From Pseudonocardia endophytica (lineage in GTDB: Bacteria; Actinomycetota; Actinomycetes; Mycobacteriales; Pseudonocardiaceae), in the NCBI RefSeq assembly GCF_004339565.1, contig NZ_SMFZ01000002.1, positions 1,364,001-1,428,000 of the forward strand: a stretch of 64,000 bases of DNA. The letters run 5' to 3'. Of the stretch, positions 1-8,981 are shown in pieces (within the stretch, counting starts at the first letter, position 1; every line of letters begins with the position of its first letter). A program made the position numbers and the translations under genes. Under the pieces are notes generated by a model, which saw only the letters and a list, made by a program, of their open reading frames with translations, ran no database searches and was not told the origin of the DNA.

Positions 1-1
1 C

Positions 2-1048
2 GCCGAGGCGAGCGAGAACCCGGTCGCGGTGCGGACGTTCCCGTTCGATCCGGAGGTGCTCAAGTTCGTCCTGGACGAGATGGCCTCCGAGAGCGGGGTC
101 GAGGTAGCGCTGCACACCCAGGCGGTCGACCCCCTCGTCCACGGCACGACGGTCCTGGGGCTGGTCACCCAGGACCTCTACTCGCGCACGGCAGTCCGGG
201 CGCGCGTGGTCGTCGACGCCACCGCCGACGCGGTGCTCTGCCGCCGGGCCGGCTGCGCCACCGAGAACCAGGTCGAACGGAGGCGGGACCGGCAGCCGAT
301 GACGATGATGGCCCGCCTCTCGAACGTCGACGTGCCGGGTTTCCGGGCCCTCCCGCGTGTCGAGAAGCGCCGGTTGGCCCTCGAGGGCATGCAGTCCGGT
401 GCGCTGAACCAGCAGCTGCTGTCACTCGTGGGTTCCCCTGCCGGGACGGACGCCTTCATCCTCATGACGCGAGTCAGTGGGCTGGACGGCTCCGACAGCC
501 GGGACCTGACCGCCGCCGAGCGTCGCGGACGCGAGCAGGTGCGCGGGGTTGTCGAGTTCCTGCGTCAGTCGGTCCCGGGGTTCGAGGGCTGCCACCTCGC
601 GGCCGTCGCGCCGTGGATCGGAGTGCGGGAGACCTGGCGCATCCGGGGCGAGTTCCTCCTGAGCGAGGACGACGTCCTTCAGGGCCGCCAGTTCGACGAC
701 GCCGTCGCCCAGGGCGGCGGCCCGCTGGACGTCCACGACACGACCGGCAGTGGGCTACTCCTCGTCGAGCCGCCCGCACCGTTTTCCATCCCGTACCGGT
801 GCCTGGTACCGCGCGGGTTCGACGGGGTGCTCGTGGCCGGGCGGTGCCTGTCCGCGACCGGACGGGCGATGGGCGCCACCCGGCACATGGGCACCGCGAT
901 GGCGACCGGGCAGGCGGCGGGCACCGCGGCGGCGATCGCCGTCGCCGAGTCCGTCGAGCCCCGGGACGTCCCGACCGACCGCCTCCGCACGGCGCTGCGC
1001 GAGGCGGGCGCCGTCGTCGACTCCCCGCTGCTCGGCAGCACGGCCTGA
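2..1048 (+). CDS. FAD-dependent oxidoreductase, 5' end cut by window edge
   Basis: The reading frame is open from base 2 without a stop, so the gene begins outside the window and its N-terminal Rossmann GxGxxG motif is not visible. What remains is about 348 residues of a FAD_oxidored-type (PF12831-like) flavoprotein. The segment RTFPFDPEVLKFVLDEM leads into a strand ending VVVDATADA, typical of the FAD domain, and the C-terminal motif VAGRCLSATGRAMG is the second FAD contact region of this family. It ends 66 bp before an MHS transporter gene and probably opens the operon that runs to 5853. Substrate unknown. Family call fairly secure; specific function not determinable. Confidence 0.8.
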   Translation, partial: AEASENPVAVRTFPFDPEVLKFVLDEMASESGVEVALHTQAVDPLVHGTTVLGLVTQDLYSRTAVRARVVVDATADAVLCRRAGCATENQVERRRDRQPMTMMARLSNVDVPGFRALPRVEKRRLALEGMQSGALNQQLLSLVGSPAGTDAFILMTRVSGLDGSDSRDLTAAERRGREQVRGVVEFLRQSVPGFEGCHLAAVAPWIGVRETWRIRGEFLLSEDDVLQGRQFDDAVAQGGGPLDVHDTTGSGLLLVEPPAPFSIPYRCLVPRGFDGVLVAGRCLSATGRAMGATRHMGTAMATGQAAGTAAAIAVAESVEPRDVPTDRLRTALREAGAVVDSPLLGSTA

Positions 1049-1114
1049 CCACCGCGGCGTCCCAGCCGGAACGGTTCATCCTCCTGTAGCCCAGCTCATC
1101 GAAGGCGGTCACCG

Positions 1115-2431
1115 GTGACCACACCCGCATCCACCCAACTCCCCACGGCGAGCTCCCGTTCGCGACGGCGGGCCGTCGCCGCGAACCTCATCGGCACCGT
1201 TCTCGAGTGGTACGACTTCTACGTCTTCGGGACGGCGACCGCACTGGCGTTCGCTCCGCTGTTCTTCCCCTCCGAGAGCCCCCTCGCCGGCACACTGGCG
1301 GCCTTCGCCACCTACGCGATCGGTTTCGTGTTCCGTCCGGTGGCGGGCATGGTGATCGCCCGCTGGGGCGACACGGTCGGGCGCAAGCAGCTGCTGGTGT
1401 TCTGCCTCGTCCTCATGGGCGTCGCGACCGCCGCCATCGGGCTGCTCCCGACCTACGCCGAGATCGGCGTGATCGCCCCGATCCTGCTGGTGTTCCTGCG
1501 CCTGTTGCAGAGCCTCGGTGCCGGGGCGGAGTACGGCACGGCGGTCACCATGACCTCCGAGTTCTCCGCCCCCGGTCGGCGCGGGCTGTTCGCGACCGTG
1601 CCCGCGCTCGGGGTCTCCCTGGGAGTGATGCTCGGCACCGGTGTGTTCGGCCTGCTGTCGCTGCTGCCGCGCGCCGACTTCCTCATCTGGGGCTGGCGCC
1701 TGCCCTTCCTGTTCGGCTTCTGTCTCGTGTTCGTCGGCCTCTACCTGCGGCTGCGGGTCGACGAGTCACCGGAGTTCGCGGAGCTGAAGCGGACCGGCAC
1801 GGTGACGAGGAACCCGATCCGCGAGCTGCTCCGCGGCAGCCGGAAGAACCTGGCGCTGGCGTCACTGGCCCGGTCGACGGAGGCGGTGTGCGCCCAACTG
1901 TTCAACGTCTTCGCGATCTCGTACTGCACGCAGCAGCTGGACATGGATGCCGGGCCGGCGCTGACCGGCGTCCTGCTCGGGAACGCCGTCGGTCTCGCCG
2001 TCATCCCCCTCACCGGGCAGCTGGCCGACCGCGTCGGCAGGCGACCGGTGTTCCTGTTCGGCCTGCTGTTCACGGCCGCGTTCGTGTTCCCGTTCTTCTG
2101 GCTGCTCGAGACCCGTGAGCCGCTGCTCGTCGTCGTCGCGCTGACGCTCGCCTACGGCCTCGGGCTCAAGATCGTCCTCGCGGTCGCCGGTGCCTACCTC
2201 GCCGAGATGTTCGAGCCTCGGATCCGCAACACGGGCGTCAACGTCGCTCGTTCGATCTCCGATCCGTTGGGTGGCTTCACACCGCTGATCGCCACCGCGC
2301 TGGTCGCCGCATCCGGCTCGTTCTGGCCGGTGGCGGCTCTCGTACTGCTGCTCGCGCTGGCTTCGACCGGAGCAGTGCTGGCCAGCCCCGAGACACGAGA
2401 GCCTGCCGACCGGTCGGGAGGGGGATCGTGA
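1115..2431 (+). CDS. MFS transporter, metabolite:H+ symporter (MHS) family
   Basis: A 438-residue, about 12-helix inner-membrane carrier. The N-terminal segment NLIGTVLEWYDFYVFG, the loop RWGDTVGRKQ between helices 2 and 3, and the LRLLQSLGAGAEYG helix are signatures of the MHS branch (ProP, KgtP and ShiA relatives), which imports organic acids or betaines with protons. The GTG start follows a GAAGG-like site. Its stop overlaps the GTG of the next gene by four bases, so the two are translationally coupled. In this operon it most likely imports the compound attacked by the flanking flavoproteins (inference); the ligand cannot be read from sequence. Confidence 0.85.
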   Translation: MTTPASTQLPTASSRSRRRAVAANLIGTVLEWYDFYVFGTATALAFAPLFFPSESPLAGTLAAFATYAIGFVFRPVAGMVIARWGDTVGRKQLLVFCLVLMGVATAAIGLLPTYAEIGVIAPILLVFLRLLQSLGAGAEYGTAVTMTSEFSAPGRRGLFATVPALGVSLGVMLGTGVFGLLSLLPRADFLIWGWRLPFLFGFCLVFVGLYLRLRVDESPEFAELKRTGTVTRNPIRELLRGSRKNLALASLARSTEAVCAQLFNVFAISYCTQQLDMDAGPALTGVLLGNAVGLAVIPLTGQLADRVGRRPVFLFGLLFTAAFVFPFFWLLETREPLLVVVALTLAYGLGLKIVLAVAGAYLAEMFEPRIRNTGVNVARSISDPLGGFTPLIATALVAASGSFWPVAALVLLLALASTGAVLASPETREPADRSGGGS

Positions 2432-3189
2432 GCGCCGGTCGGACTCCCGAACCGGCCGTCGACGGCTACGGGATCGGCGGTCACCGGATCCTGGTCGTCG
2501 GTTCCGGTCACGGCATCGGTGCAGGTGTCACCGAGCTGCTGCTCGCGTCGGGGGCGTTGGTGGTCGGCAGCGACCTCCCCGGCGTCCCCGCGAGCCGGCC
2601 CGGAACGGCGGCATGGCTCGACGTGGACCTCGCCGACCCCGCGAGCGTGCCCGCGATGGTCACGGCTGCGGTGCAGGTACTCGGAGGCATCGACGCGGTC
2701 GTGAACTGCGTCGGTGTCCTGGGCGACCCCTCGCCGGCGGCCGACGAAACGGTCGACCACTTCGAGCGGCTCGTGCGCGTCAACCTCATCGGGGCGTTCG
2801 TCCTGTCGCAGGCCGTTCTGTCGGTCATGGTGGACGGAGGTTACGGACGGCTCGTCCACGTCGCCTCCCAGGCGGGCAAGGACGGCAACCCCGCCATGAC
2901 GGGGTACTCCGCCTCCAAGGCAGGGCTCATCGGAATGGTCAAGGCCCTCGGGAAAGAGTTCGCGCTCAGTGGGGTGACCGTCAACGCGGTGGCTCCGACC
3001 ATGATCAGAACAGCACTGGTCGACGGCATCCCCGACGACCAGTTCGCCGCCCTGCGGACTCTCATCCCGATGGGTCGGCTCGGAACGGTCGAGGAGGTCG
3101 CCGCCCTTGTGCGGTGGGTCGTCTCCCCGGCGGCGTCGTTCACCACCGGATTCACCTACGACCTGTCGGGCGGTCGTGCGAACTACTGA
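2428..3189 (+). CDS. SDR-family oxidoreductase
   Basis: A 253-residue classical short-chain dehydrogenase/reductase. The cofactor loop is GSGHGIG (a variant of TGxxxGxG) near residue 27, the NNAG strand appears as VNCVG, a serine lies in VHVASQAG and the catalytic pair is in YSASK. The end, TGFTYDLSGGR, is the usual SDR C-terminus. The cofactor is NAD(P)H by family knowledge. It overlaps the upstream transporter by four bases and precedes a flavoprotein gene by 43 bp. It probably oxidises an alcohol or reduces a ketone in the pathway; the substrate is not evident. Confidence 0.82.
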   Translation: MSAGRTPEPAVDGYGIGGHRILVVGSGHGIGAGVTELLLASGALVVGSDLPGVPASRPGTAAWLDVDLADPASVPAMVTAAVQVLGGIDAVVNCVGVLGDPSPAADETVDHFERLVRVNLIGAFVLSQAVLSVMVDGGYGRLVHVASQAGKDGNPAMTGYSASKAGLIGMVKALGKEFALSGVTVNAVAPTMIRTALVDGIPDDQFAALRTLIPMGRLGTVEEVAALVRWVVSPAASFTTGFTYDLSGGRANY

Positions 3190-3232
3190 GCCGGACACGC
3201 GGGACGTGCCGATCGACGAAGGAGGCGTGGGT

Positions 3233-4939
3233 ATGACGGGATGGGACGACGAGGTCGACCTCCTCGTCCTCGGGGCAGGTGGCGCGGGGCTCACCGCAGC
3301 GCTGGTCGCCGCGTCGGAGGGGCTGTCGGCGCTCGTCCTGGAGAAGTCCCCGTGGGTGGGCGGAACCACGGCCCGCTCGGCCGGCACGGTGTGGGTTCCC
3401 GGACACCGGCACACCGAGGACGGCACGGCCGACGTCGCTGCGGCGCGTCGCTACCTGGACGAGCTGGTCGGCGACCACGGCCGGTCGGACCTGCGCGAGT
3501 CCTACCTGACCCACGCTCCCGCAGCGGTGGAACACCTGGAGCGGCTGGGTGTTCGGTTCCGGCATGCCGTAAGTGCGGTCGACTACCACCCGAACGTCCC
3601 CGGTGCCGGTGTCGGGCGGGCGCTGGAGCCGTGCCCGTTCGACGGGCGGCGGCTCGGTCGAGCCGCGTTCGGCCGGGTGCGCGCTCCGCTACCCGAGTTC
3701 GCGCTGCTCGGCGGCTCCCTCATGCTCCGCCGGGCCGAGGCCGAACGGCTACTGACTCCGTTCCCTGCCGGAGCGCTCGGTGCGATGCGGACCGCGGCGC
3801 GGCTCGGTGCCCGATGGGTGGCCGACCGGGGGCGGGGCTATCCCCGTGGCACCCGGCTGACGCTGGGCAACGCCCTGGTCGCCGCCCTGTACGAACGGCT
3901 GCTCGCGGCGTCGGTGCCGGTGTGGTTCACCGCCCGTGCCGACGAGCTGGTGGTCGACGCCGGGGGACGGGTCTCCGGTGTACGGGCCGTCCGGCGCGGG
4001 CGCGCGGTCCGGATCCGCGCTCGGCGAGGTGTCGTCCTGGCGTGCGGCGGTTTCGCTGCGAGCCAGCGGCTCCGAGCCGAACTCTGCCCCGACCCGACCC
4101 CTCAGTTCAGTCCCGCGGTGCCCGAGACGACGGGCGAGTCGCTGGCTCTCGCCCGGTCCGCCGGTGGCTCCCTCGGGGACCACGACACCGATAACGCGAT
4201 GTGGTTTCCCAGCTCCGTCGGTCGGCGGCGCGACGGGAGCACGGCGGTCCACCCGCACATCTGGGATCGAGCCCGTCCCGGACTGGTGGCCGTGGCCCGG
4301 GACGGGCGACGCTTCGTCGACGAGTCCGTCTCCTACCACCGCTTCGTGCGGGCCATGTACTCCGCGTCGCGGGCGCAGGCTCCAGCCATCCCCGCTTGGC
4401 TGGTCACCGACGCCCCAGGTCTACGCCGGTACGGACTCGGCCTGGTCCGTCCGTACCTGCCCGTGATCGGCCTCCGCCGCCACTTGGACGAGGGGTATCT
4501 CGTCGTCGGGTCGACGGCGCGCGCGCTCGCGACGCGAATAGGTGTTGATCCGGACGGGCTGGACGACACCCTCGCGACGGTCGGCCGGGCCGGGGGCGGT
4601 GGCCAGACGGGTGTCACGCACGGTGCGATCCGTACGCCGCCGTTCTACGCGGTCGCCGTCGTGCCCACCCCGCTGTCGACGACCTACGGGGTCCGGACGG
4701 ACCACGCGGGTCGTGTAATCACCGAGTCGGGTAGGCCGGTGCCCGGCCTCTACGCCTGCGGGGACGACGCCCGCTCGTTCACGGCGTCGGAGTACCCGGG
4801 CCCGGGCTGCCGGATCGGGGCCGCGGTGACGTTCGCGTACCTCGTCGCCCGCGACGCCGCTCGCAACGAGCATGGGGCCGACGAGACGGACGGCCCTCCA
4901 GGGACCGAGGCAGGCGGACGGGACAGGTCGTGGGGATAG
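3233..4939 (+). CDS. FAD-dependent oxidoreductase, 3-ketosteroid dehydrogenase/fumarate reductase type
   Basis: A 568-residue flavoprotein. The N-terminal dinucleotide site GAGGAGLTAALVAAS is followed by EKSPWVGGTTARSAG, which is characteristic of the KstD/fumarate reductase flavoprotein superfamily. The C-terminal FAD contacts are in GLYACGDDARS and YPGPGCRIGAAV. The ATG at 3233 is chosen because GAAGGAGG (3218-3225) stands seven bases upstream. By family it introduces a double bond alpha,beta to a carbonyl or reduces one. The substrate is not necessarily a steroid: neighbours are a transporter, an SDR and a hydrolase, not a steroid-ring operon. Confidence 0.8.
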   Translation: MTGWDDEVDLLVLGAGGAGLTAALVAASEGLSALVLEKSPWVGGTTARSAGTVWVPGHRHTEDGTADVAAARRYLDELVGDHGRSDLRESYLTHAPAAVEHLERLGVRFRHAVSAVDYHPNVPGAGVGRALEPCPFDGRRLGRAAFGRVRAPLPEFALLGGSLMLRRAEAERLLTPFPAGALGAMRTAARLGARWVADRGRGYPRGTRLTLGNALVAALYERLLAASVPVWFTARADELVVDAGGRVSGVRAVRRGRAVRIRARRGVVLACGGFAASQRLRAELCPDPTPQFSPAVPETTGESLALARSAGGSLGDHDTDNAMWFPSSVGRRRDGSTAVHPHIWDRARPGLVAVARDGRRFVDESVSYHRFVRAMYSASRAQAPAIPAWLVTDAPGLRRYGLGLVRPYLPVIGLRRHLDEGYLVVGSTARALATRIGVDPDGLDDTLATVGRAGGGGQTGVTHGAIRTPPFYAVAVVPTPLSTTYGVRTDHAGRVITESGRPVPGLYACGDDARSFTASEYPGPGCRIGAAVTFAYLVARDAARNEHGADETDGPPGTEAGGRDRSWG

Positions 4940-5853
4940 GGAAGGTCGGACGACGGACGGTCCTGGGGAGCGCGCTGGCGAGCGCCGGTGCGCTGGCGGC
5001 AGGTCGGCTCGTGCCCGGGGCACGCGAGACGGTGTTCGTGCTCGTGCACGGAGCCTGGAACAGTGGCGCCGCCTGGACGGAGGTGGTGACCGAGCTCGAG
5101 TCGGGCGGATGCCGTGCGCTGGCCGTCGATCTGCCGGGCGCGGGCCCGCACGCGCGGTTCCCGACCTCGTACCTGCGGGAGGGGCAGGCGGGGCTCGACA
5201 CCGAGGTCTCCCCGCTGCGGGACCTGACCGTTGAGGAGACCGCCGACGCCGTCCTGGCAGTGCTGCGCAGGATCCGAAGTCACGGATGCCGACGGATCGT
5301 CGTGGTGGCACACAGTCTCGGCGGGATCACCGCGACCCGGGCCGCCGAGAAGGCCCCCCACCTGATCGACGAGCTCGTCTACGTCGCCGCGCTCGTCCCG
5401 ACGAGGCTGGGATCGGCCGCCGCATACCTGCGGCTGCCCGAGGCGGGCCCGCGCTACCCGGATCTCTACATCGGCGATCCAACGGCCATCGGGGCGACCC
5501 GGCTCAACCCGCGCAGCACCGACGAGCGGTACCGCGCGAGACTGCACGAGGTGTTCTACGGCGACGTCGACGAGCACCGCTTCCTCGCATACGCCACGTC
5601 TCTGGTCCCCGACAACCCCACCGGTATGGCCACGGCCGTGGTCGCGGCCACCGCGCAGCGGTGGGGCGCGATTCCCCGCACCTACGTACAGACGGAACGG
5701 GACCGGGTCGTCAGCCCGGCGCTGCAACGCATGATGATCGACGACGCCGACCGGCTCACCCCGGGCAATTCCTTTCGGGTTGCGCGGATCGACACGAGCC
5801 ACTCTCCCTTCGCCTCGCGTCCCCGAGAGCTCGCAGGGCTGATAGCGCGATAG
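4930..5853 (+). CDS. Alpha/beta-fold hydrolase with probable Tat signal
   Basis: A 307-residue alpha/beta hydrolase starting GTG inside the 3' end of the preceding gene (10 nt overlap). The N-terminus has GRRTVLGSALASAGALAAG, a twin-arginine followed by a hydrophobic stretch, suggesting Tat export. The core begins VFVLVHGAWNSGAAW (oxyanion HGxW motif), the nucleophile elbow is AHSLGG, and a late HSPF supplies the likely catalytic histidine. Its closest look is to the plant-type methyl/salicylate esterase branch. As last gene of the operon it may hydrolyse an ester or lactone outside the membrane (inference). Confidence 0.75.
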   Translation: MGIGKVGRRTVLGSALASAGALAAGRLVPGARETVFVLVHGAWNSGAAWTEVVTELESGGCRALAVDLPGAGPHARFPTSYLREGQAGLDTEVSPLRDLTVEETADAVLAVLRRIRSHGCRRIVVVAHSLGGITATRAAEKAPHLIDELVYVAALVPTRLGSAAAYLRLPEAGPRYPDLYIGDPTAIGATRLNPRSTDERYRARLHEVFYGDVDEHRFLAYATSLVPDNPTGMATAVVAATAQRWGAIPRTYVQTERDRVVSPALQRMMIDDADRLTPGNSFRVARIDTSHSPFASRPRELAGLIAR

Positions 5854-5963
5854 CCATCGACGTCCGGCGTCGCGCCGCGCCCGCACGGATCGGCGAGGTC
5901 GATCAGCACGTCGGCGAGCATCCGTCCGGTCGACTCCGCTCGCTGACCACGGCCCGCACAGAT

Positions 5964-5976
5964 TCTCATCGTGAGA
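5964..5976. promoter_or_regulatory. Candidate operator TCTCA-N3-TGAGA upstream of the dehydrogenase operon
   Basis: Perfect 5-bp inverted repeat with a 3-bp spacer, 66 bp before the alcohol dehydrogenase start. The same TCTCA-N3-TGAGA element occurs at 11010-11022 before prmA. It is therefore a candidate site for the GAF-AAA-Fis regulator encoded at 9077-10906 (inference from recurrence and position). Confidence 0.45.
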
Positions 5977-6041
5977 TCCCTTCCCCCCGGCGTCCGTCCA
6001 TGCGTTCGGATGGTCCAGGACCCCGACGAAGGAGGTACCGC

Positions 6042-7070
6042 GTGAAGGCCGTGCGGGTGCACGCGTATCAGGAAGACCCGAAGCTCGACGACATCCCCGA
6101 ACCGACGATCCAGGGGCCGCTCGACGTCATCGTCAAGATCGGCGGCGCCGGTGTGTGCCGCACCGACCTGCACATCGTCAACGGTGACTGGAAGGACATC
6201 CAGAACCCGGACCTGCCGTACGTGATCGGTCACGAGAACGCGGGCTGGGTGCACGAGGTCGGCGAGGGGGTCACCAACGTCAAGGTCGGCGACACCGTGA
6301 TCCTGCACCCGCAGCCGTCCTGCGGCCTGTGCACGATGTGCCGCTACGGCCGGGACATGCAGTGCACCGGCGACGCGTTCTTCCCCGGCCTGTCGAACAA
6401 CGACGGCGGCATGGCGGAGTACCTGCGGACCACGGCGCGGGCCTGCGTGAAGCTGAACCCGGGCACGAACCCGGCCGATGTGGCCGCGCTGGCCGACGCC
6501 GGCATCACCGCGTACCACGCGGTGCGCAAGTCGGTGCCGTTCCTCTACCCGGGCACGACGGCCGTCGTGCAGGGCGCGGGCGGGCTGGGCCACATCGGCA
6601 TCCAGTCGCTCGCCGCGCTGACCGCCACCAAGATCATCGTGGTGGACAAGAACCCGGACGCGCTCGAGCTGGCCAAGCAGATCGGCGCGGACGAGACCGT
6701 CGTGGCCGACGGGAACCACGTCGCCGCGGTGCAGGATCTCACCGGTGGCGGCGCGACCGTCGTGTTCGACTTCGTCGCCGAGCAGGGCGCCGAGCTCGAC
6801 GCGTGGCAGATGACCGGCCCGGCCGGCTACCAGTTCATGCTCGGCTACGGCGGCGAGTTCACGGCCCCCACGCTGGATTTCGTGGCGGGCGAGAAGAACG
6901 TGATCGGCAACATCGTCGGCACCTACAACGACCTCGCCGAGCTGATGGTCCTGGCCCAGGCGGGGAAGGTCACGCTGCACACCAAGCAGTACCCGCTCGA
7001 CTCGGCGCTGGACGCCCTGCACGACCTGGACGCGGGCAAGGTCCGCGGCCGGGCGATCCTCGTTCCCTGA
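6042..7070 (+). CDS. Zinc-dependent NAD alcohol dehydrogenase of the monooxygenase locus
   Basis: A 342-residue medium-chain dehydrogenase. Catalytic zinc ligands are visible as C39 (GVCRTDLH) and H64-E65 (GHENAG), and the four-cysteine structural zinc loop as C94, C97, C100 and C108. The Rossmann motif GAGGLG lies at 178-183 with an acidic residue (VVDKN) preferring NAD. The GTG at 6042 follows GAAGGAGG (6028-6035) by six bases. Orthologous dehydrogenases sit in prm/mim propane-acetone loci and oxidise the alcohol made by the monooxygenase. A 9-bp hairpin separates it from the amidohydrolase gene. Exact alcohol unknown. Confidence 0.9.
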   Translation: MKAVRVHAYQEDPKLDDIPEPTIQGPLDVIVKIGGAGVCRTDLHIVNGDWKDIQNPDLPYVIGHENAGWVHEVGEGVTNVKVGDTVILHPQPSCGLCTMCRYGRDMQCTGDAFFPGLSNNDGGMAEYLRTTARACVKLNPGTNPADVAALADAGITAYHAVRKSVPFLYPGTTAVVQGAGGLGHIGIQSLAALTATKIIVVDKNPDALELAKQIGADETVVADGNHVAAVQDLTGGGATVVFDFVAEQGAELDAWQMTGPAGYQFMLGYGGEFTAPTLDFVAGEKNVIGNIVGTYNDLAELMVLAQAGKVTLHTKQYPLDSALDALHDLDAGKVRGRAILVP

Positions 7071-7075
7071 CGCTT

Positions 7076-7099
7076 CGGCGGGTGTCGTCGCACCCGCCG
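7076..7099 (+). terminator. Intercistronic hairpin after the alcohol dehydrogenase gene
   Basis: CGGCGGGTG and CACCCGCCG form a perfect 9-bp stem with a 6-nt loop, five bases after the stop codon. There is no U-tract. It may partly terminate or stabilise the upstream message while the next gene is read through. Confidence 0.5.
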
Positions 7100-7155
7100 C
7101 ACGAGAGCTCCTACCCACCACCAGGCGGCACGGCCGTCGCAGCAGGAGGATTCGC

Positions 7156-8178
7156 ATGTCGTACGAGAAGGATGGCGAGAAGTACTTCGTCGTGGACTCC
7201 CACGTCCATTTCTGGGACGCGTCCCGGGAGAACTGGGTCGAGGGCGCCGAGCAGTACGCCAAGGGCTGGATCGACTGCTTCTACGGCTACCACCAGCTCG
7301 GGCCGCCGGAGACCCACTGGGACTGGGAGCACTACCTGAAGGTCTCGCCCGAGGACTTCGAGCGCGACATGTTCACCGAGGGCCACGTCGACCACGCCAT
7401 CTTCCAGTCGACCTACTTGAAGGCCTGGTACAAGAACGGTTTCAACACGGCCGACCAGAACGCCGCGCTGCTGGAGCGCTTCGGCGACCGGCTGATCGTC
7501 AACGGCCGTTTCGACCCCCGTGAGGGCGACGCCGGACTCAGGCAGCTCGAGGCCGACATGGCCAAGTACCACCACAAGGGTGTGAAGCTCTACACCGCGG
7601 AGTGGAACGGCGACTCCCGCGGTTACAAGCTGACCGACCCGGAGGCGTACCGCTTCCTGCAGGCGGCCCAGGACCTGGGCGTCAAGAACGTGCACGTGCA
7701 CAAGGGCCCGACGATCTGGCCGCTGGACAAGGACGCGTTCGACGTCGCCGACGTCGACCACGCGGCCACCGACTTCCAGGGCCTGAACTTCATCGTCGAG
7801 CACGTCGGCCTGCCGCGTATCGAGGACTTCTGCTTCATGGCGGTGCAGGAGCCCAACGTCTACGCCGGCCTGTCGGTCGTCGTCGGCGGCCTGATGCACG
7901 CCCGCCCGAAGTTCTTCGCCAAGGTCATGGGCGAGCTGTTGTTCTGGGTCGGTGAGGACAAGATGCTCTTCGGCGGCGACTACAACATCTGGACACCGAA
8001 GTGGCAGGTCGAGGGCCTGGTCGACTGGCAGATGCCCGACGACGACCAGTTCGCCGACTACCCGCGCCTGACCACCGCGTCGAAGAAGAAGATCCTCGGC
8101 CTGAACGCCGCCCGCCTCTACGACATCCCGGTCCCGGCCGAGATGCAGCTCTCCGACGAGGCGGTGGCTCAGGCATGA
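7156..8178 (+). CDS. Amidohydrolase (PF04909-type) of the monooxygenase locus
   Basis: A 340-residue metal-dependent hydrolase of the amidohydrolase-2 family. The strand-1 metal motif DSHVHFW places H16 and H18, a conserved histidine follows in VHVHKGP, and the late active-site aspartate is in FGGDYN. It starts at an ATG behind AGGAGGA. The same amidohydrolase occurs beside MimABCD/PrmABCD-type monooxygenases in mycobacteria and relatives, where its reaction is not settled. A role in a downstream hydrolytic or decarboxylating step, or in making the monooxygenase active, are both possible. Its last four bases are shared with the next gene. Confidence 0.85.
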   Translation: MSYEKDGEKYFVVDSHVHFWDASRENWVEGAEQYAKGWIDCFYGYHQLGPPETHWDWEHYLKVSPEDFERDMFTEGHVDHAIFQSTYLKAWYKNGFNTADQNAALLERFGDRLIVNGRFDPREGDAGLRQLEADMAKYHHKGVKLYTAEWNGDSRGYKLTDPEAYRFLQAAQDLGVKNVHVHKGPTIWPLDKDAFDVADVDHAATDFQGLNFIVEHVGLPRIEDFCFMAVQEPNVYAGLSVVVGGLMHARPKFFAKVMGELLFWVGEDKMLFGGDYNIWTPKWQVEGLVDWQMPDDDQFADYPRLTTASKKKILGLNAARLYDIPVPAEMQLSDEAVAQA

Positions 8179-8972
8179 CGGCCGGGCCTGCGCTCGACGC
8201 CGACCGCGGCACAGTCGACCGGCAGGCCGTGTGGTCCGCACTGGGGACGGTGCTCGATCCCGAACTGGACGAGCCGATCACCGACCTCGACTTCGTCGAG
8301 ACGTGCACCGTCACCCCCGAGCCCGACCCTGACAGTGACACCGGCGGTGATGCCGGTGGTGTTGCCGGTGGTGTCGCCGTCACGGTCGGGCTCCGGCTGC
8401 CGACGTTCTTCTGCGCCCCGAACTTCTCGTTCCTGATGGTCGCCGACGCCTACGACGCGGTGATGGCGATCCCGGGAGTGAACAGGGCGTCCGTGACGTT
8501 GGCCGACCACTCCGCCTCCGAGGAGATCAACGGGGGCGTCGCCGCACACGCCGGGTTCGTCAAGTCCTTCGAGGGCTCGGTCAACGGCGAGGCCGCGGCC
8601 GAGCTCGACGAGCTACGGCGCACGTTCCTGTCCAAGGCCGCGATGGCCGGCCAGGACCGGGTGGCCCAACCCCTGGTCGACGCCGGCGCCGGACCGGACG
8701 AGCTGGCCGCGATGACCCTCGGCGAGCTGGCCGGCACCGACGCCGACACCGCGGAACTGGGCCGGATGCGCACACGCCGCGAGGCCATCGGTCTCCCGGC
8801 CGGCGACGACGCCCCACTGCTGTTGCACCCCGACGGGAGCCGGGTCACCACCGAACAGGTGCCGCTGCACCTGCGCCGGGCCCGGCTGCAGCGCGTCGGG
8901 ATCGAGACCAACGGCGAGTACTGCAAGTCCCTGCTGAAGATCCGCTACGCACCCGAGGCGGCGAACCACTAG
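8175..8972 (+). CDS. MIP18/DUF59-domain protein, metal-sulfur assembly type
   Basis: A 265-residue protein whose N-terminal ~110 residues resemble the MIP18 (DUF59) fold: the phrase LGTVLDPELDEPITDLDFV and a conserved cysteine in PTFFCAPN (C80). MIP18 proteins act in Fe-S or other metallocofactor assembly, so a role in maturing the diiron hydroxylase or reductase is plausible but unproven. Residues about 47-68 form an acidic then Gly/Val/Ala-rich insertion encoded by near-repeats of GGTGGTGTTGCC type. The C-terminal half has no domain I recognise. The start ATGA overlap with the amidohydrolase implies coupled translation. Homologues are a fixed member of mim/prm loci. Confidence 0.75.
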   Translation: MTAGPALDADRGTVDRQAVWSALGTVLDPELDEPITDLDFVETCTVTPEPDPDSDTGGDAGGVAGGVAVTVGLRLPTFFCAPNFSFLMVADAYDAVMAIPGVNRASVTLADHSASEEINGGVAAHAGFVKSFEGSVNGEAAAELDELRRTFLSKAAMAGQDRVAQPLVDAGAGPDELAAMTLGELAGTDADTAELGRMRTRREAIGLPAGDDAPLLLHPDGSRVTTEQVPLHLRRARLQRVGIETNGEYCKSLLKIRYAPEAANH

Positions 8973-8981
8973 CCGCACTCC

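Noticed and set aside
3233..4939. Steroid degradation gene kstD
   Set aside because: Only superfamily-level motifs match, and no other steroid catabolic gene is nearby.
8330..8385. Short GGTGGTGTTGCC repeats as a CRISPR-like or satellite array
   Set aside because: They are in-frame codon repeats inside the MIP18-like gene, only a few units and no spacers.
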